64,000 nucleotides of DNA, taken from Brachionus koreanus. Its lineage: Eukaryota; Rotifera; Eurotatoria; Ploima; Brachionidae. Made by a program: the position numbers and the translations under genes. The notes under the pieces were generated by a model, which ran no database searches, was not told where the DNA came from, and was given only the letters and a program-made list of their open reading frames with translations. The DNA is taken from contig PJRA01000005.1 of assembly GCA_016987375.1 (NCBI GenBank), forward strand, positions 1,083,630 to 1,147,629, given 5' to 3'. Below are positions 1 to 10,536 of the stretch, one piece after another (position 1 is the stretch's first letter; each line of letters begins with the position of its first letter).

Positions 1-544
1 GAATTAATAATTTAATAATTTATTTAGGAAAAAACAAAAAATAGACAGATACCCGAATGAATGCTATCGTCCTCCAATTTTCAAAATATTTTTGAAAGTT
101 TTTACAAATATTTTAAAATAATTTATAAATAATAAATTTTATAATTTTCATTAAATTATCTTTAACAAACGAATTTTTGAAGAATTGTTGACAGGGCAAA
201 TGAGAAACCCTAGAACCTTATTTTATTTAGTAGTACTGGAAAAATTAAGTCAGCTTTCGGTTGAGACCAAATAAGAATATTGTTTTACATACATTCATTC
301 TAATTGTTCAGAATAAAATTCACCATTTATAGAACGACAATCTGGAATTAGCTGAAAATATACAAGTTACTGATAGGCTTTTTTCTCAATAATGACAAAA
401 TTTTCAAAATTTCAAATAAATACCAAAATTTTAAAATTTTCATTTAAAGTTTTCAATTCAAAATTTTTTTTTAGAATTGAATTAACAAAGAATAGATACA
501 CTATTTTGAAGAGCATTCAATTTTGCTTATTTTATTTTAACATA
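1..544. other. AT-rich spacer, no gene seen
   Basis: Homopolymer-rich AT sequence with stops in all frames. I see no conserved protein segment, RNA gene or clear repeat before the transposon end at 545. Confidence 0.6.
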
Positions 545-2004
545 CAGTATATCTAGAAAATTAAGAACATTTATTTTATTTTTTTGCAAAGTTTGTTTCT
601 AGGAAGCTGGGCGGCTAAAGAAAAAAACAAAAAAAATTTTTTTTGTTTGAATTTTATTCAGAAAAAAATAATTACAAAATTTAGAACATAATATTTTTTA
701 ACATTTAAAATGACCGCCTTTAGCTTTAATACACTCAGCGATACGATTTGTCATAGATTCAATCATGTTCTTGACCATTTCACTTGGGACTTTCAACCAT
801 TCATGAAAAAGAACCCTTTTTAAATGCTCTAATGATGTTATCTTTGTATTGGTCATTTTATGATCTATATATGACCATAAATTCTCTATTGGATTAAGAT
901 CAGGTGATCTTGGGCATCAAGAGAGTACAGATGTTTGTTTTTCATGAAGCCAATCTCGAACAGAATGAGCAGTATGTGAACTAGCCCAATCTTGTTGTAA
1001 AATTTAATGCTGACTCTGATCTAAAATTATTTCGACTGATGGTAACAACTGATGCTTAGGGTGTCAATGTATACAAATTGATTGATTCTGCCTGTATAAA
1101 TAGAGCAACAACCATTACCATTACATTCTTTTACAGTCCATCTTTTTCATTCTTTGCACCATTTGAGCCTTTTCGACTGGTCCAATACAGTCAAAAGAGA
1201 CTTTTTTATAGAAGTATATGTCTGTATATTTAATAGCACTTTCTAACAGTGTCTTTATTAACACTAACATTTTGAAACTTGGGACTAAAGTCAGATGCTA
1301 ATTGTCTATAACTTTTTGTAGGATTGATTCTAACCTTTCAAAAAATATACGATTAATCTCGACTGGTAAGCTTTAATGATCTACGAGACCTTGGTAATTT
1401 AACTAGACTTTCACCTTTCAAAGTCTTTTCATAATTACACTTTGATGTAAACACGCATTTTCTCGAAACTCCTACTAAATCATCTATTTCTTGTTGAGAC
1501 TTTGTCTTATCTTTCAACAGTCCAATAAACACCTTTTCGCCTCAGTTACTTTTTTTTACACATTTTTATGGAAAAATCAACGAAATGGTACAACTCAATA
1601 AAATTACCGATTAAAAGTACAAAAATAATAGATGAATAATGAGTTGTAAAAAGTGCATGTAAACAATAAAAAAGGACATTCCAAACATTAGGTGACCAAA
1701 AAAAGTTTTCAAATAATTTCCAAGGGTTGTCAAGGTGTGGTAAAATTTTAGTAAAAAATGAATGTTCTAAACTTTAAAAACTATTTTATTTTTTTGAAAT
1801 TGATCTGCGTATTTTTAAAAAGAGTTCTGGAGTGGTTAGGAGTTTTTTTATTTGACAAATTATATATCAAAAGAACGCTAAAAAAATATTATATTAGATG
1901 GTATAGTTTGTATTATTTGATAATCGATTTTTATTTCAAATTATTACTATTTAAAAATTTTTTGATTATTTTTTTGTTATGTTCTAAATTTTCTAGATAT
2001 TCTG
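545..2004 (-). mobile_element. Tc1-like DNA transposon, inactive copy with both ends
   Basis: The ends form an imperfect inverted repeat of about 25 bp: the left end starts CAGTATATCTAGAAAAT and the right end, read on the other strand, starts CAGAATATCTAGAAAAT. Each end is bordered by TA (543-544 and 2005-2006), the usual Tc1/mariner target duplication. On the minus strand the middle encodes the C-terminal half of a Tc1-type transposase. About 700-1010 reads through a catalytic-Asp segment (QQDWASSHTAHSV), then PDLNPIENLW, the signature just before the last acidic residue of the DD34E triad, and ends near GGHFK. In-frame stops and shifts (for example just before the PRSPDLNPIEN segment) and the missing N-terminal half show that this copy cannot make transposase. 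Full Tc1 elements are about 1.6 kb, so at 1460 bp this is a nearly full-length decayed copy. Confidence 0.9.
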
Positions 2005-2006
2005 TA

Positions 2007-5000
2007 TAATGTGACAAAGTTTAAGGGTTAAAAAGATGAAGAAGAAAAAATCAAATTAATTTTAGTATTATATATTAAATTATTTATATTTTTAATAAAT
2101 CTCAGTCAGCTTAGAATGAATAAAGTTATCTTTGAATATCTATTTTTTATTAGAATTTTAAAAAATTATATTAACATCTAGACTGAATGTTAAAATTTGA
2201 ATGAATATACAAACAAGTTTGAAAAATTTTAATTTATTTTAATAAATTGATTAAATAACAAACAAAGTTTTCAAGTAATTTCACTTTATTTTCCAAATTT
2301 TCAGTTACAGTACACTTTACTTTAAGCTTATTTTATTGAGATCAGAACAAAGCTCTCAAGTAAAAGATTCCATCAGTTAATATGAATGATATCGAAAAGT
2401 AATTAATCAGTGTAAAAAAATCAAACAATAAGTGATAAAGCCTCTTTTTATAAAATTAATAATAAATTAACTACAAATTTGAAATTAGTGAAACGTGTTA
2501 ATTATTTTCTAAACAGATTTTGATTTAAATGTTCACTCGAAAGTACAAATAAATAAACTTACAATTTCTGATAGATATATTTTTTAATAAAAAAACTCAA
2601 TTAATTTTCGTACTAATTCAGTGTTTTATTTTCAAGAGATAAATGAAGACTTAGACTGACCTTGAGAGAAAACTTGAAATCGATTTTCTGTACAGTGATC
2701 AAAAGATAAAATTATCAAGAAAATATATGTGCTAGAAACATAAGTCTTTGAGTTAAAAGTCTTCGACCAATTTTCTTTCTAAAAGTTGAAATAGAAAGCC
2801 GACTGAGCACAAGGCATCAAAATTAGTTAGTTTTACAGAAATTTCAATATTCAAATACTCTATTTTCAATTTCAAGTATAATTAAATTGATTCAAGCTTA
2901 AGTATGTTTAAAAAGATATTGTTTTCATCTTATAAATTTGCTAATGTTTTTAAACATTTAAGAGCTTATTATTATGTTTCATTTAAAAAATGACACAGTA
3001 AAAAAAGGAAAAAAAATTCTTTATCTAAAATTAAATAGAAAAAAGTGTAAAGTATGAGGACATGTAATAACAAAAAAAAGTTCGTTATTTGAATATGAAA
3101 ATATTTTATTAATTCATCTTTATTTTATGCTTATAATTTTTTTTAAATAGTAATTATACTTTTATTAACCAAAAGAAAGCAATTTCTAGTTAAATAAAAT
3201 AAATAATAAAGATTAAGAAAATTAATTTTCTTTAATCAATAAGACAACAGGACAACAGGGAAGGCTTAACCCAATTTTTTTTAAATCCGAAAATTTTTTA
3301 ATGCCAAGATTTGATGGAATCAAGTTTAAAGTTTCTATTTGAATTTATAATCCCAATAGATTGATATGATTAATTTAATATGAGTATTTACGCTTAATTG
3401 CCCATCTAAAATTGTCTTGTAATGAAACATAAAAATTTAAATTTAAATTATTCGTAGTTTAAATTGAAGCAATTGCATCTGTGAGCTGTCTATTTTGGAA
3501 TTAAGCACTGTAGAAACAAAAAAATTAATTCAAAATTATTGTTAGTTCAATAAATTAAAGCAATTAAAGAATTTAAATATTTTACAATTATTAATTAGCC
3601 TAGATTTACCGGAAGATACACACTTGTTAATTTTTGCTTAGCAACAAGGCAAATTTTGTTCAAACATCAAATTTGAAAGACGGCTAGTGATCACTTGAAG
3701 AAAAAAAATTAACAATAATTTATTTTTAAATTGATATTTGAGGCTAGAAATATTTTTATTAGACTGATTTCGTGATTTTTTCATTTAATCCAAGCAAATA
3801 GAAATCAATTGTATTCAAATGGATTAAGATCGATTCATATTTCTCATTTTTGTTTAAAATTTGAGAATTAAATTAAAAAAAAAAAAACAGAAAAAGAAAG
3901 AGATTAGCAAGTGTTTATTAAACAGTAAACTGAGTACAATAGATATTTAAATCGAATTTTTTTAATAGAAATTCAAAAAAAACAAGGATATATTAAAAAC
4001 AATTACCTTGTATTCCTGCAGAGAAGCCCGTCTTCACATGTTATAGAGACCCTAATTTATCGAGAATGCTCTTAAATCAGAAATTTGGGTTTTAATGCTG
4101 ATCTTAAAAACTTAATAACTTAAAAATCGAAATTCTGATTTAAAAGCAAGGATAAAATATTGCAGCCTTTTGTTCTAGGGATAAAAATCAAGTTTATAAA
4201 ATTATTTAAAAAATATTTTAAATTACTTTTTTTTAATAAATAAAATAAATTTTTTAATTTTTACAGCGGCAAAAATTGAATTTTAAAAAATTAGCTTACA
4301 AAAATCTAAACTGCAAAATTTTATTTCTCAATATTTTTTTTATAAATTGTAAATGATGCATTCAAAATGTAATTTCCAGAGATTCTTTAAGTTTATCTTA
4401 AACTAGAGTTTTTAATAATTTATCCTGATCAATCAGCACCAAAACGAAACAAAACTTTTAACTTTTTAATAATAATTTTCAAATATTTATTACTGCTGTT
4501 AATTCTGAATAATCAATTTTAGATTTATTTTTGATTTTAAACAAAAAAGCTGCATTTAATTTTAGTCAATTTTAATTATTACTTTATCGTCTATTTTGGT
4601 ACGTAGCCCTAAGAACAAAGCCCGATTTTTGAGTTTTAGGGAACAAACCTCTCAGCAAGGATATACTATGATATTTTTTTTAAATAAAATGTTTAGCCTA
4701 ATGCCTTAACAAATCTTAAGTATTCTTGTTAAAAGCTCAAGTTTAATTTATCTGTCCTAATCCAAATATGAAAATTTGAAATCGGATAGCTTAAATATGC
4801 GAGGATCAAATTTTATAATATTTAACAGGAATTAGATTAGATGATTGAATGAAGCTTTTGTTATTCAAAATTTGAATTCTTATAAGTCGATAAACTAGAC
4901 TTAATGGATAATTGAGTCCAAATTTTAAGGTATTTCAGCGCGTGAATATTTAATTAAGGATGTTTGCTTAAATGAACCATTGAAATATGTTTGCATTTAA

Positions 5001-5192
5001 AAAATAAAAAGATACAATAGATCAGTGAAAATTTTGATTAGGTTTTTCAATTGAACATTTGAAGCAAATAGAATCGAGACGATAAGCAGAGAAATTTAAA
5101 ATTTGTTAACCTAGCCAGAGGATATGGCTTTTTTTATTTATTTATTTCAAACAAAAATAATTTTTCAAATATTTTGTTTTAGATTCATAAAT
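2007..5192. other. AT-rich intergenic spacer
   Basis: No coding segment is supportable here. The only notable feature is about 70 bp around 4598-4668, starting TACGTAGCCCTA, which has a diverged partner at about 28449-28525, so it is probably an old dispersed repeat. The last part presumably holds the promoter and 5' UTR of the Ig-domain gene that starts at 5193, but no motif is clear in such AT-rich DNA. Confidence 0.5.
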
Positions 5193-8100
5193 ATGAATGC
5201 TCAAACTACAAAAATTTACGTAATTTTGATAATTGTCTCAACTTTAACAGGTAAGATTTAAAAAAATTTTTTTATTTTTTTAAATAAAAGATAATAAATA
5301 ATATTTCTGCAGTACTATGAAAATAAATTTTGTTTTTTAATTCAAAGCATGTCTGCAAATATGCATTTTTTTGCAGTGAAAAAATTCAAATAATCTTTGA
5401 ATTTTATTTGTTCTTTTGTTTCAAAATTTACAATATCTCAAGCCAGCTCAAATAAAAGTAAATCTTCAAAAGACATTTAGGTTTGTTAGAATCGGCTCAC
5501 AAAACGTTTTTTTGACTTTCTGTCCCAATGCAATTAGTTGCTTTAAATTTTAAAACTCTTGTTTCTCGCCGCAAAAAAATAAATTTTGATTTATAAAATT
5601 TTATTTTTCACTTTTAGTAAAATTGATTGGGATTAGACTAGGCATTTGAATCATTCTTAATTGCCGACTTGGTGCATAATTTTTTAGTTTTGTCATTTTT
5701 CATTATTAAGATCTAGAATATTCAGGTAAAATTCACTTAGAATCACTCAAAAATTTAGTATTTGTTTATTTGTAATTAAATATCTTTCATATAAAATTAG
5801 CTAAAATTTAGGTGAATTATAATCAAGATAAAAATAAAATTTTATGATTGTTTTTTATTTTGTAAAGAGTAAAAAAAAATCAAAATTTTTTTTCAGCAAG
5901 TAAATCAAAAATGAACCAATTTTTATCTTTATCTTAACACGGTTTTTTAAATTAGCATTTTTTAAGTAATTAAATATCTTTCATATAAAATTAGCTAAAA
6001 TTTAGGTGAATTATAATCAAGATAAAAATAAAATTTTATGATTGTTTTTTATTTTGTAAAGAGTAAAAAAAAATCAAAATTTTTTTTCAGCAAGTAAATC
6101 AAAAATGAACCAATTTTTATCTTTATCTTAACACGGTTTTTTAAATTAGCATTTTTTAAGTAATTAAATATCTTTCATATAAAATTAGCTAAAATTTAGG
6201 TGAATTATAATCAAGATAAAAATAAAATTTTATGATTGTTTTTTATTTTGTAAAGAGTAAAAAAAAATCAAAATTTTTTTTCAGCAAGTAAATCAAAAAT
6301 GAACCAATTTTTATCTTTATCTTAACACGGTTTTTTAAATTAGCATTTTTTAAGTAATTAAATGTTAGAAAAAAAAAAATTTTGGTCTGAGCAATTTTCG
6401 TTTTCTTTTATTATGTTTACACAAATTATATTGCCTGATTTTATTTTATTTTATTTAAAGAATAATTTAGGAAAATTTTTTCCTGGGCAGTTCCGGATGG
6501 CAGCGCCTTCTTTTCAGCCTTCATGATTTCTAACTTATTAAAAAAAAAAAAATTTATTTTTATATACAGTTAGAAAAGGAAATAAATGATTATATTGGAT
6601 TAAAACTGTTAAATTAAATTTTGTTATCAGTTTAATCTGATTATGATTGAGTCCAAGTTTTATACTTTAGGTTGTTTCTGTTGGAGCTTTGAAGCATAAA
6701 ATTCTGGATCTCTCGGGCTATTAATTCATGGTTTTTCGTGATAAATTTGGGGAAAAAGATGGCAGCTCTGTCATCATTCATATTACCTCATGATACTACT
6801 CACATAAACACTTGATTTAAGCCATTTTAAATATTATCCACTCTAGCATTCTTTGTATTCAGCCTAACTATTTTGCACTGTCTACTAGCCACTTGTCTAA
6901 TCTTTTTAGAATTTGGTTATATTGTCTAGTATTGGACACAGTCAGTGACGTCAGTGTACAAAATAAAAATTAAGAAATTTTAAAATTAAAAATTTCGATA
7001 AAAGAAAAAAAAGTTGAAATCTAGAAAAAAAAAATTTTCCCCCGCGACCATCAAAACGGTTAATACCAAGTTATATAATTTTGTCTAATTCTATAACTAT
7101 GTTTGAAAGCATACAAATCTGTTTGAGAAAAAGATCATTTTGGCGATTATCGAGGCTTGAAAGTCATTTATTTATCTTGCTCTGAGTTTTTGTGAGCTAA
7201 TTTTTTCACTATGACTTCTTGTTGAAGCAGCCAAAATATCTATCTAAATTTAATTTTTAAATAAGTATTTTTTTGATGAAAGCTTACTGTGAAGTAAGAT
7301 CTATTTTAACTAAAGTTTTGTGAAATTTAGTACAAAAGAACAGAACAAAATGTTAAAAATTGTTATAACTTTTCTTTCTTTTAAAAGTCAAAAGCAAGTT
7401 CTGTAAATGCAACATGGTGCAAAATTCAAAGTTACACTATTATGAACAATCTGGTAAAACTCTGCAAATTTAGCATTAAAATTTGGACTAAATTGGCTTT
7501 AAAGCATTTTACACATCATTAGCAGACTATGACTTTTGATGCAACTAAGTATGTTGCTCTAACAGAACTAATAATTAAAAGCCTTCAGAAAAAAAAACTT
7601 AAAAATTTTGTACCAAATGTCACAAAACTGAAACAAAAATTTTTTTTAATTTTTATTAGAATTTTTCTTTTCAAAAAATCATAGAAAGTTGCCTTTTTTT
7701 GAATCTAAAAATTTCTTATTATTTTTTAAAATTAAGCTATAATTTAAAAATCTGAACATCCGAATCGTCACTATCGTCACTGTCCAGTAAATCATATTCA
7801 TTTCTTTTATACTCGGATTCAATAAACGCCTGCATAAACTCATCTAAATCGACATGATTGTCACCATTTTTGTCCATTTGCTTTATAAAACTAAAGCAAT
7901 CGTGCTGTACTAAAAAATTAGTTCCCAATTTTCGGTTAACCATATCAAGCGCGTGTTTAGCTTCAGTGACAGATATCTTCTTGTCATTATTCCGGTCTAG
8001 TATTTCAAACAAACTTGTGACTAGATCCAAAAATTGCTTTTCCTCTCTTGATCTGACTCGGTTACTTTTGCCAAACAAACTTGTATAATTTACACAGTCA

Positions 8101-10536
8101 AGATTTGTTTCACACTCGCACAAAAAGTCTTTAATAGACTTCAAATGTCTAGTGCTTATTTCTGAATTGAACGCTTTAGAAACTATATCGGCCCATATGT
8201 CAGTTGGTATGGTGCCGTTATTTTTAAAATCAAACACTTTAAATCTGCTCATCAGGAATTTTTCTTTTGCTTGGATCATAGACTTGAAGTGCTTGAGCAA
8301 AAATGTATTTCTTTCAAAAATCAAACTAGACAAATCGCCAGGCAAATTTTTGTATGTATACACCTCGAAACATGTGTCTTTGGGTACAAATTTGAAAACC
8401 GATCCGTAGTTGTCTGCACCGCAGTAGTATGATGCTGAAAAAATGGTAAAGCATCGTGTATGATCTTCACTGAAGCCTCTAGATCGGACCTCATGACTTC
8501 GTATTATTCCATTATAGCAATACTTTTTGCAAAATTTCTCCGTAACATCGGAGCCAAATATGCATCCGATATTTCTATGTTTGTTAAAATAGCAGCCTGT
8601 TGATTTTTTGGCCTGTTGTGGATAGACCACTCCGTCCTCTACGCGAATCGGATCGCTCCATAGCATTTCGGTGACAGCCTTGGCATCTTTTTGTTTAGGT
8701 CTGACCAGACTAATTGAATCGAAGCGAAATCGGTCTAATTTTGAGTAAACAAAGTCCAAGTCGAGAGTGTCACTTATTCCGCCATGCACTACAAAATATC
8801 TGTAATTGCCAGACTTGCTCTCGAGCGTCGTTGCCAATGGCAACGTGGCAAATAAGCCATTGACTGACTCAAAAACTGCTTGACCGTATTTTGAGTAACA
8901 ATTCTTACAACTGGTTAAAAAATTAGGCTCAAATAGCCGGCTTGAATTCATACTTATGTCCTCATGATTTCCTCGATTGATAAAAACTTGGTCAGGTCGG
9001 ACAAGAAAAGAGTACAAAATGGTCAAAAGTACCTCGACTTGTTTAGCACCTCGATCTACTATATCTCCGTTGAATATGAACTTATAATGAGCTCCAGGTA
9101 TGCCATATTTTTCTATCAAATGACACAGGTCATTGAAATTTCCGTGCAAGTCTCCTACAACAATGCATCCCTTGTCCCAAAACTCGTCAATCACACACTC
9201 ATTTATGTTGGCTAGTTTTCTAAATTTGTCTCTAGCATCGTTTATAATTTTAAGTGCATAAAAAGGGTCTAGTTTTTGATTATTTTTAAACGATTTTAAT
9301 AAAAGATTAAAATCGTTGTCTTCATATAGAATGCCGAGATGCACACCCACATAATCTTTGGCTATGCTAGTCGGTACCAAATTGGACTCAAGCGAAAAGG
9401 CTTTTATCAACTGGTCAAATAGCTCTGCATTGGACACAAACTCTCTTTCTTGCTCCGTTTCGACTATGTCAAGTACCTTGCTCAATGCTTCATTTATTTC
9501 TGCATCATTCATTCTCTCCATTGACAAAGACATTTTTTTATTTAACCCAACAAAAAAAAACTCTAAAACAATTAAAAATATTTAAAATAAAAACAACCTA
9601 AAAACTCTTATGATAATCTCAAATCAAATGATTAATAACAAAATTTGTTTTTCAGGTAAAAAAGCCGAGCTGGATAGAAATTTTCCAATTGACTTTAATG
9701 AGCCTAAAATTGTGACTAAGCAAATTAGAGTTGTTTCGTTTGAGTATCAAACAGTGGTTTTGCCATGTGAAGTCGAAAATCTACCCCAAGAAATGCCGGT
9801 CATATGGCAATATGGCATGAGGAACGAAAGCAATCAAACAGTGCTAACAATAGGCTCGACTCAAATTGAAAACAACTACCGGATACGCTTGATTACCAAT
9901 ATAAGCGTTTATGACCGAGCACAAGTAGAAAAAAAAGTGGTCTATAATTTAGAAATTAGGAAGGTTAATTTTCAAGATTCTGGCTGGTATGAATGCCAAT
10001 TGCCGACTAAACCAACCAAAATAAACTATGTTCATCTAGAGGTTCTGGCATTGCCGCAAATTGAGACAAGTAGTTCAATAGCTGAATTGGGCGAACCTTT
10101 TGAATTGATCTGCAAAGTAAGACATTTGCCGCACCGACATCAACTTTCTTGGTATTTGAACAATCAGAAAATTTCAAAAATAGAAACAAAAGAAGCTCAA
10201 ACTTTAAGAAATAGACGTGGACATTTAATCAATTGGTTTAATGCAAGGTTTTCGTTTTCATTAAAGATTAAATCAACTTTGGCCCAGTCAATCACTATTG
10301 TTGAAGAAAAGTTTAGAAATATTACCATAAGCCGATTGAGAATAGAAAAAATTAATGAGCTTCATAAAGGCCTTTTTGTATGCAAATACGATCAAGTTGA
10401 AGCCAAGTACTTTCTTGATTTAAATAAGAAAGCAAGAATTGTAGCACTGGATCTTTTAAGCGCCAGCGCATTGGCCTTAGTACAAAACAGTGTTATATGT
10501 ATTTTTAATTTTTTTATTTTTATAATTATTTGCTAA
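5193..10536 (+). CDS. Two-Ig-domain cell-surface protein, probably GPI-anchored
   Basis: The gene has two exons, 5193-5250 and 9656-10536, with a phase-1 GT-AG intron; the joined product is 312 aa. Exon 1 encodes the start of a signal peptide (MNAQTTKIYVILIIVSTLTG); its ATG is the only sensible start, and the splice restores a Gly codon in frame. Exon 2 holds two immunoglobulin domains. Domain 1 has its cysteines in VVLPCEV and DSGWYECQL with the core Trp in VIWQYG. Domain 2 has ELICKV, LSWYLNN and KGLFVCKY. The C-terminus is short and ends in a hydrophobic stretch (ICIFNFFIFIIIC) after small residues, which fits a GPI signal or a tail anchor. The layout resembles lachesin/amalgam-type adhesion proteins with fewer domains, so a role in cell contact is inference. 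The 4405 bp intron holds a complete antisense PPEF gene and a triplicated repeat. Confidence 0.8.
5772..6353. repeat. Tandem repeat, 3 copies of a 194 bp unit
   Basis: Units start at 5772, 5966 and 6160, each beginning GTAATTAAATATC. By eye the three copies are identical, and a few bases of a fourth start at 6354 before the sequence diverges. The array lies in the long intron of the Ig-domain gene. Identity between copies means a recent triplication or an assembly artefact. Each unit contains a T-tract followed by CAG, a possible cryptic splice acceptor, but no open frame follows. Confidence 0.95.
7737..9533 (-). CDS. PPEF: PPEF/RdgC-type serine/threonine phosphatase with EF-hands
   Basis: Single-exon gene of 598 aa. 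It is a PPP-family metallophosphatase that removes phosphate from Ser/Thr and is regulated by calcium; fly RdgC, the family founder, acts on rhodopsin. All metal-binding and catalytic motifs are visible: GDLHG (127-131), GDIVDRG (156-162), RGNHED (187-192), the HGG histidine (250) and SHEV (346-349). The C-terminal third carries EF-hands: two good loops, DRNNDKKISVTE (about 513-524) and DKNGDNHVDLDE (about 553-564), and a degenerate one near DFKNNGTIP (435). The tail is acidic. Other PPEFs have an N-terminal IQ calmodulin-binding motif; I do not see a clear one, so that input may be lost. The gene sits wholly inside the intron of the Ig-domain gene on the opposite strand. Lack of introns in a region where most genes have them could mean retrocopy origin. 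Confidence 0.95.
   Translation of the reverse strand: MSLSMERMNDAEINEALSKVLDIVETEQEREFVSNAELFDQLIKAFSLESNLVPTSIAKDYVGVHLGILYEDNDFNLLLKSFKNNQKLDPFYALKIINDARDKFRKLANINECVIDEFWDKGCIVVGDLHGNFNDLCHLIEKYGIPGAHYKFIFNGDIVDRGAKQVEVLLTILYSFLVRPDQVFINRGNHEDISMNSSRLFEPNFLTSCKNCYSKYGQAVFESVNGLFATLPLATTLESKSGNYRYFVVHGGISDTLDLDFVYSKLDRFRFDSISLVRPKQKDAKAVTEMLWSDPIRVEDGVVYPQQAKKSTGCYFNKHRNIGCIFGSDVTEKFCKKYCYNGIIRSHEVRSRGFSEDHTRCFTIFSASYYCGADNYGSVFKFVPKDTCFEVYTYKNLPGDLSSLIFERNTFLLKHFKSMIQAKEKFLMSRFKVFDFKNNGTIPTDIWADIVSKAFNSEISTRHLKSIKDFLCECETNLDCVNYTSLFGKSNRVRSREEKQFLDLVTSLFEILDRNNDKKISVTEAKHALDMVNRKLGTNFLVQHDCFSFIKQMDKNGDNHVDLDEFMQAFIESEYKRNEYDLLDSDDSDDSDVQIFKL

Noticed and set aside
1758..2009. 83-residue plus-strand frame
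   Set aside because: Lies inside the Tc1-like transposon end, Phe/Leu/Lys-rich AT translation, and opposite to the transposase strand.
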